NCBI GenBank assembly: GCA_903970565.1
Contig: CAJCJE010000161.1
Coordinates: 1 to 5,306, forward strand
Length of the DNA stretch: 5,306 nt
DNA from: Candidatus Melainabacteria bacterium
Lineage (GTDB): Bacteria; Actinomycetota; Actinomycetes; Mycobacteriales; Pseudonocardiaceae
Direction of reading: 5' to 3'
Shown: in pieces, positions 1 through 5,286 of the stretch
Layout: each line of letters starts with the position of its first letter
Position numbering within the stretch: position 1 is the stretch's first letter
Made by a program: the position numbers and the translations under genes
The notes under the pieces: generated by a model
Told to the model about the DNA's origin: nothing
Database searches by the model: none
What the model saw: the letters and a program-made list of their open reading frames with translations, nothing else

Positions 1-46
1 TCAGGAGTGCGCCGGCGACGTGGTCGATGTCTGTTCCCTCGCTCAT
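1..46 (-). CDS. 5' end of a divergent gene, possibly a transcriptional regulator (partial)
   Basis: Only the first 15 codons lie in the window, reading MSEGTDIDHVAGALL before the left edge. The ATG at 46-44 is preferred because the nearby ATG at 51-49 meets a stop two codons later. No Shine-Dalgarno precedes the ATG, but a promoter-like pair of hexamers ends 8 bases upstream, which fits a leaderless transcript, a common arrangement in actinomycetes. The gene is divergent from a VOC-family gene and its promoter overlaps an inverted repeat. That is the usual layout of an autoregulating winged-helix (for example MarR-type) repressor, and the visible residues could form the first helix of such a protein. 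That function is inference from context: 15 residues cannot identify a family. Confidence 0.4.
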   Translation of the reverse strand, partial: MSEGTDIDHVAGALL

Positions 47-54
47 GTCATCAG

Positions 55-82
55 GTTAGACTGATAAGTTTGCTGCTGACAA
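55..82 (-). promoter_or_regulatory. Putative leaderless promoter of the left-edge gene
   Basis: On the minus strand a -35-like TTGTCA (82-77, five of six consensus bases) is followed after 16 bases by a -10-like TCTAAC (60-55, four of six). The ATG at 46 begins 8 bases beyond the -10, so the predicted transcription start falls at or next to the start codon. The stretch is clearly more AT-rich than its surroundings. The assignment rests on hexamer similarity and spacing only. Confidence 0.4.
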
Positions 83-84
83 AC
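68..84. promoter_or_regulatory. Inverted repeat in the divergent promoter region, candidate operator
   Basis: GTTTG (68-72) and CAAAC (80-84) form a perfect 5-bp inverted repeat with a 7-base spacer. It covers the -35 hexamer and part of the spacer of the leftward promoter, where a repressor would block RNA polymerase. Size and position suit a dimeric winged-helix regulator, possibly the product of the left-edge gene. The arms are short, so chance occurrence is possible. Confidence 0.35.
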
Positions 85-215
85 AGTGGTCGGGGCGAGG
101 ATGCGCACGTAACGTCGCGCGGCTGGCGCGCCGAGGGGACAGGGCGAGTCCGATCGCGCAGACTGGCGGCGTTCGTCCGGTCCGATGCGGCCGGTGACCC
201 GACATGACGAGTGGG

Positions 216-221
216 AAAGGA
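216..221 (+). promoter_or_regulatory. Ribosome binding site deciding the VOC gene start
   Basis: AAAGGA lies 9 bases before the ATG at 231 and supports that start. The in-frame ATG at 204 has no purine-rich sequence at a suitable distance and would add nine residues not expected in the fold. Confidence 0.6.
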
Positions 222-230
222 TCGTGCGCG

Positions 231-629
231 ATGGCCACGAAGCTGTTTGTGAACCTGCCGGTCAGGGACCTGGCCCGGTCGAGGGAGTTCTTCGCCGACC
301 TCGGTTTCGACCTGTTCGGTGCTGGTGCGGACATGGCATCCGTGGTGATCAGCGAGTACACCCAGGTGATGCTGCTCGCCGAGTCGACCTTCGCCGGCTA
401 CGCCCGCAACGTGGTGGCGGACGCGAATATGAGCACCCAGGCCATTCTGGTCGTCGGCCTGGACTCCCCGGCGCAGGTCGACGACCTGGTCGAGAAGGCG
501 ATCGCGGCCGGTGGCAGCGCGATTGGCGCCGCGCAGGAGGGCCCTTACCGTTATCAGCGCGGTTTCGCCGACCTCGACGGTCACCACTGGGAGGCGTTGA
601 GCCTGGTCGCGCCCGCTCCCGGATCATGA
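231..629 (+). CDS. VOC family protein (glyoxalase/bleomycin-resistance fold)
   Basis: A cytosolic protein of 132 residues, the usual size for a single-chain VOC protein made of two beta-alpha-beta-beta-beta halves. The N-terminal half opens with LFVNLPVRDLARSREFFADL (residues 5-24), the typical first strand and helix. The C-terminal half ends with DLDGHHWE (114-121), the family's closing motif, whose Glu121 is the usual metal ligand. The middle matches the subgroup often annotated as glyoxalase or lactoylglutathione lyase-like, including an LDSPAQVDDLVEKAIAAGG-type helix before the second half. The subgroup's substrate is generally unknown, and the usual first-strand His ligand is absent here, so glyoxalase I activity should not be assumed. 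It is divergent from the left-edge gene, which may regulate it, and convergent with the pentapeptide gene. The start at 231 is chosen on its Shine-Dalgarno. Confidence 0.87.
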   Translation: MATKLFVNLPVRDLARSREFFADLGFDLFGAGADMASVVISEYTQVMLLAESTFAGYARNVVADANMSTQAILVVGLDSPAQVDDLVEKAIAAGGSAIGAAQEGPYRYQRGFADLDGHHWEALSLVAPAPGS

Positions 630-632
630 CGG

Positions 633-648
633 CGAGGGTGTCACCTCG
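633..648. terminator. Weak hairpin between convergent genes
   Basis: CGAGG (633-637) pairs with CCTCG (644-648) around a six-base loop, in and beside the 11-base gap between the VOC stop and the stop of the pentapeptide gene. It could act in both directions, but the stem is short, there is no T-run, and it overlaps the stop codon of the minus-strand gene. Confidence 0.2.
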
Positions 649-1570
649 GCGCGGACCGGTTGCGCGCCTTCGGTTGCGCGGGGCCGGCCGGCAGCCAGTG
701 CGCGGGTCTGGTGAGGGTGGTCGGTAGTCGGGTGGTCGCGTCTGCTCTGGCGGAGGTCAGTTGGGCCTGCGTGAGGAAGATGGCCTCGGTGAGGTCGGCG
801 CCGGTGAGGTCGGCATCGCGGAGGTCCGCGCCGGTCAGGTCGGCCAGGCGCAGGTCGGCGCCGCGGAGGTCGGCCGCGATGAGCATGGCCCCGCGGAGGT
901 TCGCGCCGCGTAGGTCGGCGCCGGTCAACCGGGCGCCGATGAGGTCGGCGCCGCGGTGGTTGGGTCGGCGGCCGGTGACCGTGGCGCGGGCCAGTTCGCT
1001 GGCGTGGGACAGCAGTGGGTTGATTTCCTCGCGCAGCGCGAGAGTGTCCAGGCCGGCGACGGTGTCGGCGCTGCCGGCGGTCAATGCCGCGATCCGTTCC
1101 CGCGCCGCGTCCAACTCTTCGTGTACTGGGCCGGCGGCGGGCAGTGCGAGTGCCGAGGTGACGTACCAGAGCAGTTCGTGCAGTTGTCGCATGATGGGGA
1201 ACACGGTGATCATCTGCCGCGCGGCAGCCTGGTCGTCATGCCAGTCTTGGCCGCCGAAGGTGATCTGGGAAACCTGCTGGCCGGCGCCGAAGCAGTCGAA
1301 CACGGTGCAGCCGCGGAAACCCTGTTCGCGCAGGTGGGTGTGGATGCCGCAGCGGAAATCGGTGCGCAGGTGTCGGCAGGGCTGGCCGGCTTTCTTGGTG
1401 ATGGCGAAGTCGGCGGAGGCGGCGAAGGGCAGCGCGACGCAGCACAGCCCGAAGCATGTCGAACAGTCGGCGCGCAACGCAGGGGTGTCGGTCACCGCCG
1501 TGCGGGGTTGGTGTGGTGCGGGCGTGGTGGTGGGGTTGTCGGTGGGTGGGTGGTTCATGGTGGGAGGCAT
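641..1570 (-). CDS. Cysteine-cluster and pentapeptide-repeat protein
   Basis: A 309-residue protein in three parts. Residues 1-33 are Pro/Thr-rich and probably disordered. Residues 34-110 hold eight cysteines (36, 39, 43, 44, 65, 74, 88, 93) beginning CSTCFGLCC, which resembles the CxxCxxxCC metal-binding clusters of YkgJ-type proteins and suggests a bound zinc or iron-sulfur centre. Residues 111-200 are mainly helical. Residues 208-262 are eleven uninterrupted pentapeptide repeats of the A(D/N)LxG type, followed by degenerate repeats to about 278 and a basic tail; such repeats fold into a right-handed beta-helix. No signal peptide or membrane segment is seen. I recall similar Cys-plus-pentapeptide proteins in actinomycetes, but know of no established function. 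It lies 27 bases behind the alpha/beta hydrolase, in the same frame, so co-transcription is likely. No clear Shine-Dalgarno precedes the ATG at 1570 or the in-frame ATG at 1558, so the start is uncertain. Confidence 0.85.
   Translation of the reverse strand: MPPTMNHPPTDNPTTTPAPHQPRTAVTDTPALRADCSTCFGLCCVALPFAASADFAITKKAGQPCRHLRTDFRCGIHTHLREQGFRGCTVFDCFGAGQQVSQITFGGQDWHDDQAAARQMITVFPIMRQLHELLWYVTSALALPAAGPVHEELDAARERIAALTAGSADTVAGLDTLALREEINPLLSHASELARATVTGRRPNHRGADLIGARLTGADLRGANLRGAMLIAADLRGADLRLADLTGADLRDADLTGADLTEAIFLTQAQLTSARADATTRLPTTLTRPAHWLPAGPAQPKARNRSAPR
785..949 (-). repeat. Eleven tandem 15-bp units encoding pentapeptide repeats
   Basis: This stretch encodes residues 208-262 of the pentapeptide protein as eleven five-residue blocks, seen in DNA as a recurring aggtcggcgcc-like unit on the plus strand every 15 bases. 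Most blocks have Ala first and Leu third, the inward-facing positions of the beta-helix. The near-identity of several units suggests growth by local duplication, and the array could vary in length between strains. Confidence 0.85.
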
Positions 1571-1597
1571 TGTCGCAAAGGCGGTCCGGCGAGGACG

Positions 1598-2671
1598 CTA
1601 TCGGCCCTCGTCCTGGTGGGCGCCTTGGTCCGGGTCGGCCTTCGTTGCGCTGTCCGCGCCCTGTTCCGGGTCGTGTTCCGGGGTGGGGATGTCGGGGGCG
1701 TCGCGTAGGTCGGCGAGTTGGTGGGCGAGGTCGTCGGGGTTCAGTCGGGCGGGCGTGGTGCGGTTCAGGAAGTCGATCAGCAGGTCGGTGAACCGTTGTG
1801 GTTCGTCGCAGTGCGGGAAGTGCCCGGCCGACTCGAACACGGCCAGTTCGCTGCCCGCGATGGTGGCCGCGGCGTGGCGGCCGTGTTCGACGGGGATCAT
1901 GGTGTCCCGGCCGCCCCAGACGATCAGGGTCGGCAGTTCGGCGGCGAGGTAGAGGCGGTCGGTCGCGTCGATGCGCTGTCCGCCCACGTCGATGACGCTG
2001 CGCACGGTGTGTACGAAGGCGTCCCGGCCGGCGCTTTCGGCCAGTGAGGCGAAGGACCGCGCTGATTCGTGCACTGACGGGGTGAATCGCATCGGCAGCG
2101 GTAGTTTCTCCATCACTCGGCCGATCTGGGTGGCGGCCGAGACGATCCGGTGGTCGGTCAGCAGGGGCAGTACCCATTCCGCGCCCGGCAGCGCGACCGC
2201 GCGCAGGAACGGGCTGACTTCGCGGCCGAGGCCGCCGCTGTCGACCAGGACGAGCCGGGCGCAGTGTTGCGGGAACTGGTAGGCGAACTGCATGGCGACG
2301 CCGCCGCCGAGGGAGTGTCCGACCACGGTGGCATGGTGATGTCCCAGCGCGACCAGGAGGTCGCGGACGCCGCTGGCGTAGGCGCCGAGGGAGTAGTCGC
2401 CGCGTGGTTTGGCTGATTCGCCGTGGCCGAGCAGGTCTGGTGCGATCACTTGCCGTCGGTCGCCGCGTCGGGCGAGTTCGTCGAGTACCGGTGCCCAGGT
2501 CTGGGCGCTGCCGGCGATTCCGTGCAGCAGGACCAGTACGTCGTCGGTCGAGTCGGGGTCGGTGTTGTTCCCGGTTGGTCCGGCTTCCCAGTAGCTGACC
2601 CGGTGCCCGTGGAGTGCCATCGTGCGTTTGCGCATGTCGGCGCGAGCGTCCATACCCGGCACAGTACCCAT
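1598..2671 (-). CDS. Alpha/beta hydrolase
   Basis: A cytosolic serine hydrolase of the alpha/beta fold, 357 residues. The oxyanion-hole HG is at residues 50-51, the PDLLGHGES motif at 78-86, the nucleophile elbow GHSLGG at 118-123 with Ser120, the acid in GGRDTMIP with Asp256, and the catalytic His284 in SAGHFPHCDEP. Residues about 150-240 form the variable cap that sets substrate choice. The set is complete, so the enzyme should be active as an esterase, C-C hydrolase, dehalogenase-like or peroxidase-like member; the substrate cannot be told. The core ends near residue 303. The last 50 or so residues are a charged, Asp/Pro/Gln-rich tail unusual for the family. The start at 2671 is the longest choice; ATGs at 2653, 2635 and 2620 remain possible, because none has a strong Shine-Dalgarno and the fold begins only near residue 18. 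It is followed by the Cys-cluster/pentapeptide gene. Confidence 0.9.
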   Translation of the reverse strand: MGTVPGMDARADMRKRTMALHGHRVSYWEAGPTGNNTDPDSTDDVLVLLHGIAGSAQTWAPVLDELARRGDRRQVIAPDLLGHGESAKPRGDYSLGAYASGVRDLLVALGHHHATVVGHSLGGGVAMQFAYQFPQHCARLVLVDSGGLGREVSPFLRAVALPGAEWVLPLLTDHRIVSAATQIGRVMEKLPLPMRFTPSVHESARSFASLAESAGRDAFVHTVRSVIDVGGQRIDATDRLYLAAELPTLIVWGGRDTMIPVEHGRHAAATIAGSELAVFESAGHFPHCDEPQRFTDLLIDFLNRTTPARLNPDDLAHQLADLRDAPDIPTPEHDPEQGADSATKADPDQGAHQDEGR

Positions 2672-2940
2672 CCGTCGGCTCGGACAGCCGGGACCAACCG
2701 GCGATCCGGGGGTGTCGCACGGAGGTCATCTTCAGGGCAAGCGTGTCCTCACCGTCTGATCTTGAGTACGACAGGTCTCATCCGTCCACACCCGAAGGGC
2801 GGCCCGTCGTGTCGCTGGCGTTTCCGGTCGTCGCGGGTGGTCGGTCGTCTCACGGCAGTGTGGGGTGGACGGGCCGTGTCGGCCCGTCCACCCCACACTG
2901 CTTACTGCTGTTTCAGTTGGCTATGTCGGATGGTGCGTGG
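2672..2940. other. Intergenic region between the protease and hydrolase genes
   Basis: These 269 bases separate two minus-strand genes. The half next to the protease holds a 21-bp perfect inverted repeat. The other half must hold the promoter of the hydrolase operon, but I find no convincing -35/-10 pair there and no strong ribosome binding site before 2671. No small gene is supported in it. Confidence 0.6.
2855..2901 (-). terminator. Perfect 21-bp stem, factor-independent-like terminator of the protease gene
   Basis: Bases 2855-2875 and 2881-2901 are exact reverse complements, 21 bp, around the five-base loop GTGTC. The stem is very GC-rich and begins 40 bases after the protease stop codon. 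There is no T-run after it on the minus strand. Actinomycete terminators often lack the U-tract, so a hairpin-only terminator is the best reading. It also insulates the downstream hydrolase gene from protease transcription. Confidence 0.75.
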
Positions 2941-4941
2941 TCAGCTGGTCGTCAGTGCGGTGTCGTCCAGCACGAAGGACGTCTGCAGGGACGAGTCCTC
3001 CTTGCCGGTGAACAGCAGGGTGACCGTCTGGCCGGCGAGGCCGGTGACGCTGTAGCTGTGCTGGGTGTAGCCGGTGGCGGCGTTGAGGTTGGAGAAGGTC
3101 GCCACCGTGGTGGAACCCGCCTTGACCGTCAGCGTGTCGTACGCGGTGGTCTTGCTGGTTTCCGCCGTGTCGATGTGCAGCCAGAACGACAGCGTCACCG
3201 AGCAGCCGGCGGGGATGGTCACCGACTGGGACAGGGTGTCGGTGTGGGTGGTGCCGTAGCCGTCGAGCCACGCATCCCAGTTGCCGGTGTGGGCCGGTTC
3301 ACCGTCGCTGTTGTTCTCGCCGATCACGCCGGAGGTGGAGGACCAGACGGTGTTGCCGGATTCGAAGCCGGGGTTGCCCAGTTTCTGGCCCGGCGAGGTG
3401 CAGCCACCGCCACCACCGCTGGTGGTGATCGTCCAGGTGAACGACGCGCTGCCGGTCAGGCCGGTGCTGTCCTTCGCCGTCACGCTGACGGTGTAGGTGC
3501 CGGCCGTGGTCGGCGTCCCGGAGATCAGGCCGCTGGTGGACAGGGACAGGCCGGTCGGCAGACCACTGCCGGTCCAGGTGTAGGGAGCGGTGCCTCCGGA
3601 GGCGGACAGTTGCAGGCTGGCCGCGGTGCCGACGGTGCCGGTCTTGCTACCGGGGTTGGCGACGGTTACCGAGCCACCGGTGCTGCCACCGGTGACCAGT
3701 CCGGCCAGGCCGTTGGGGGTGCCCCAACCGGTCGGGCCGTCGTAGCCGGTGCCGGCGGTGCACAGGTAGGTCGGGCTACAGGACCCGTTGGCGCCGCTGG
3801 TCACGTCGTTGAAGCTGCTGGTGTGCTGGTAGATGTCCTGCGCCGGGGAGGTGCCGGGGTTGCCGGCCAGCGCGTACATCGCGGCGATCATCGGCGAGGA
3901 GGCGCTGGTGCCACCGACCTCGTTCCAGCCGCCGTCACCGTTGGTGGTGTCGTAGACGGCCAGGCCGGTGCTCGGGTTGGCGTCGGCGGACACGTCGTCG
4001 TCGGTGCGCTTGGAGCAGCCGGTGTCGGTCTGCCAGGACGGCTTCGGTTCGTAGGCGGAGCAACCGGAACCGGTGCCCTCACCACCGGAGCTGGAACCCC
4101 ACACGGTTTCGGTCCAGCCGCGGGAGTTGGAGGCGGTGCTCAGCGTCGTGCCACCGACGGACACCACGTCCGGGGAGGTCGACGGGTAGATCGCGCCGTA
4201 GCCGTCGTCGCCGGCGGAGGCGGTGATCACGATGCCGGGGTGGTTGAAGTAGCTGGAGTCCAGACCGGTGTCGCTGGAGGCCTCCGTGCCACCCCAGGAG
4301 TTGGAGACGTAGCCGGCCATGCTGGCGGCGGTGTTCTCCGCGATGTAGAGGCCGTCGCTGCTGTCGTCCTGGGCCTCGACGAGCACGATCTTGCAGTTGG
4401 GGCAGATCGCGGACACCATGTCCATGTCGAGGGATTCCTCGAGGGACCAGTCGTCGCTGCTCGGCGAGGTCGGCGGCAGCGGGGAGGTCTGACCGGTCTG
4501 GTTGACCTTGGTGAAGTTCGCGGCCGGCAGGCCCGCGTCGGACCGGTAGGTCGCCAGGTCGCTGGCGGCGGTCGGGTCGTCGTAGGCGTCCACGAGCGCG
4601 ACGGTGGCGTTGCCACCGGAGCTGGCCGAGGCCGAGGCGATGTTGTAGGCGGACTGCAACTGCGACGGGCCGTATCCGTATCCCGAGGGGATCGCGGCAG
4701 GGGTGGCGGCCAGATCGTTCTGGAGCAGGGGGTGGGTGTCGGTTCTCTTCAACGCCTGGCAGGCGAGCTTGCCCGGCTTCGCCGTCGTCGGGCAGGCATG
4801 CTCGACGGGCGCACTGGTTGCTGCGGTTGATGACGTAGCCGTGCTCGATTCGGGGCTCGCTACTGCTGTCGCGGACGCGAACGACAACGACAGAGCGGCG
4901 ATCCCGGCGAGCGTCACAAGCCCTCGCGTGACACTACGCAA
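2941..4941 (-). CDS. Secreted S53 (sedolisin/kumamolisin-type) serine-carboxyl peptidase with Ig-like and C-terminal beta-sandwich domains
   Basis: An extracellular endopeptidase of 666 residues. Residues 1-28 are a signal peptide (MRSVTR, a hydrophobic core, probable cleavage after AVA at 28). Residues 29-84 are a short segment with Cys50 and Cys61. The catalytic domain spans about 85-416: Glu168 and Asp172 (ExxxD), oxyanion Asp245 in SAGDDGYG, and nucleophile Ser346 in [10 protein letters not shown]-terminal calcium site is expected from Asp379-Val380 and Asp401. Ten cysteines fall into close pairs (50/61, 180/183, 294/309, 388/394, 514/580), suggesting disulfides. Residues about 425-506 are a He_PIG-type Ig-like domain, marked by [18 protein letters not shown] and flanked by Gly/Ser linkers. 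Residues 514-666 are a beta-sandwich module starting near NPGFESG, seen in other actinomycete exoenzymes and possibly carbohydrate-binding. The start is TTG at 4941, supported by GGAGG 4 bases upstream; an in-frame stop lies further upstream with no ATG or GTG between. S53 enzymes generally work at acid pH; this substrate is unknown. The 50-140-type propeptide expected in many S53 members is largely missing. Confidence 0.93.
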   Translation of the reverse strand: MRSVTRGLVTLAGIAALSLSFASATAVASPESSTATSSTAATSAPVEHACPTTAKPGKLACQALKRTDTHPLLQNDLAATPAAIPSGYGYGPSQLQSAYNIASASASSGGNATVALVDAYDDPTAASDLATYRSDAGLPAANFTKVNQTGQTSPLPPTSPSSDDWSLEESLDMDMVSAICPNCKIVLVEAQDDSSDGLYIAENTAASMAGYVSNSWGGTEASSDTGLDSSYFNHPGIVITASAGDDGYGAIYPSTSPDVVSVGGTTLSTASNSRGWTETVWGSSSGGEGTGSGCSAYEPKPSWQTDTGCSKRTDDDVSADANPSTGLAVYDTTNGDGGWNEVGGTSASSPMIAAMYALAGNPGTSPAQDIYQHTSSFNDVTSGANGSCSPTYLCTAGTGYDGPTGWGTPNGLAGLVTGGSTGGSVTVANPGSKTGTVGTAASLQLSASGGTAPYTWTGSGLPTGLSLSTSGLISGTPTTAGTYTVSVTAKDSTGLTGSASFTWTITTSGGGGGCTSPGQKLGNPGFESGNTVWSSTSGVIGENNSDGEPAHTGNWDAWLDGYGTTHTDTLSQSVTIPAGCSVTLSFWLHIDTAETSKTTAYDTLTVKAGSTTVATFSNLNAATGYTQHSYSVTGLAGQTVTLLFTGKEDSSLQTSFVLDDTALTTS

Positions 4942-5027
4942 TGTTCCTCCAACGCAATGGAACGATGCCCAATGAGCGGGTCACCCATTGGTGCCATGTG
5001 TGTACAACCCGTGTGAGCCCATTGGTG
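4936..5027. repeat. Ladder of CAATG/CATTG boxes across the protease start region
   Basis: CAATG occurs on the plus strand at 4939, 4955 and 4970, and its complement CATTG at 4986 and 5020, giving intervals of 16, 15, 16 and 34 bases. Two copies extend to the 8-mer ACGCAATG (4936-4943 and 4952-4959) and two to the 10-mer CCCATTGGTG (4984-4993 and 5018-5027). CCAATG (4969-4974) and CATTGG (4986-4991) form an inverted pair. The array covers the leader and start codon, consistent with repeated binding of a regulator, but no known operator is recognised. Confidence 0.5.
4946..4950 (-). promoter_or_regulatory. Ribosome binding site of the protease, deciding a TTG start
   Basis: GGAGG on the minus strand is separated by four bases (AACA) from the TTG at 4941-4939. 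The spacing is slightly short, but the match is strong and no other in-frame start lies within range. The signal peptide begins directly at this TTG. Confidence 0.75.
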
Positions 5028-5043
5028 TCTCTGCCGTGTCAGT

Positions 5044-5057
5044 GGCACAAAAGTGCC
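5044..5057. promoter_or_regulatory. Palindrome upstream of the protease
   Basis: GGCAC (5044-5048) and GTGCC (5053-5057) form a perfect inverted repeat around AAAA. It lies about 100 bases before the protease start. It could be an operator near the promoter or a small hairpin in the leader RNA; the central A/T run in a GC-rich context favours a DNA-binding site. Confidence 0.4.
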
Positions 5058-5168
5058 GGTAACGTTCTGGTTTCCGATGGGTGGAACCCACTGATATGTC
5101 CAGGTCTCTGAAACGATCTCGCGGCTGGGTGCGTCTTTCGGCGCAGCGGCGCCGGGCAGTCGGCCGAT

Positions 5169-5190
5169 GGACCGCCGCGTGGGGCGGTCC
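5169..5190. repeat. 8-bp GC-rich inverted repeat
   Basis: GGACCGCC (5169-5176) pairs perfectly with GGCGGTCC (5183-5190) around a six-base loop. It is the leftmost of three such repeats near the right edge. It could be a hairpin terminator of a gene beyond the window or a leader structure of the protease transcript. Confidence 0.4.
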
Positions 5191-5223
5191 GCCGGAAATC
5201 CCTGGTGGACCCGGCCGGGTGTC

Positions 5224-5241
5224 ACCGTCCGTGTCGACGGT
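5224..5241. repeat. 6-bp inverted repeat
   Basis: ACCGTC (5224-5229) pairs with GACGGT (5236-5241) around a six-base loop. The stem is short and could be chance at this GC content; it is listed because it sits between two longer ones. Confidence 0.25.
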
Positions 5242-5263
5242 CCAGCTGGGACGTTCCCGCGTC

Positions 5264-5286
5264 GGCGACACGTCCGCGGTGTCGCC
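5264..5286. repeat. 8-bp GC-rich inverted repeat at the right edge
   Basis: GGCGACAC (5264-5271) pairs perfectly with GTGTCGCC (5279-5286) around a seven-base loop. Position and composition would suit a hairpin terminator of a minus-strand gene ending just beyond the right edge, which cannot be checked from this window. Confidence 0.4.

Noticed and set aside
204..230. Earlier in-frame ATG at 204 for the VOC protein.
   Set aside because: No ribosome binding site precedes it, whereas AAAGGA sits at good distance from the ATG at 231, and the fold starts right after the latter.
785..949. 15-bp tandem units considered as a CRISPR-like or minisatellite array.
   Set aside because: There are no spacers and the units keep the coding frame of a pentapeptide protein, so they are explained by protein structure.
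660..1952. Plus-strand frame of 430 codons opposite the pentapeptide gene, with apparent Arg-Ser-Ala repeats.
   Set aside because: The repeats are the antisense reading of the 15-bp pentapeptide units, and no ribosome binding site or known domain supports it.
1236..2729. Long minus-strand frame (497 codons) overlapping the hydrolase in another frame.
   Set aside because: The product is Arg/Pro/Thr low-complexity sequence typical of a wrong frame; the hydrolase frame has a full catalytic motif set.
2855..2901. The long inverted repeat considered as terminal repeats or a target of a transposon.
   Set aside because: The arms are only five bases apart, no transposase or target duplication is present, and the site directly follows a gene end.
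2614..4830. Very long plus-strand open frame (738 codons) opposite the protease and hydrolase genes.
   Set aside because: It is a Gly/Ala/Val/Arg-rich antisense shadow produced by high GC, spans the terminator hairpin and two genes, and matches no known family.
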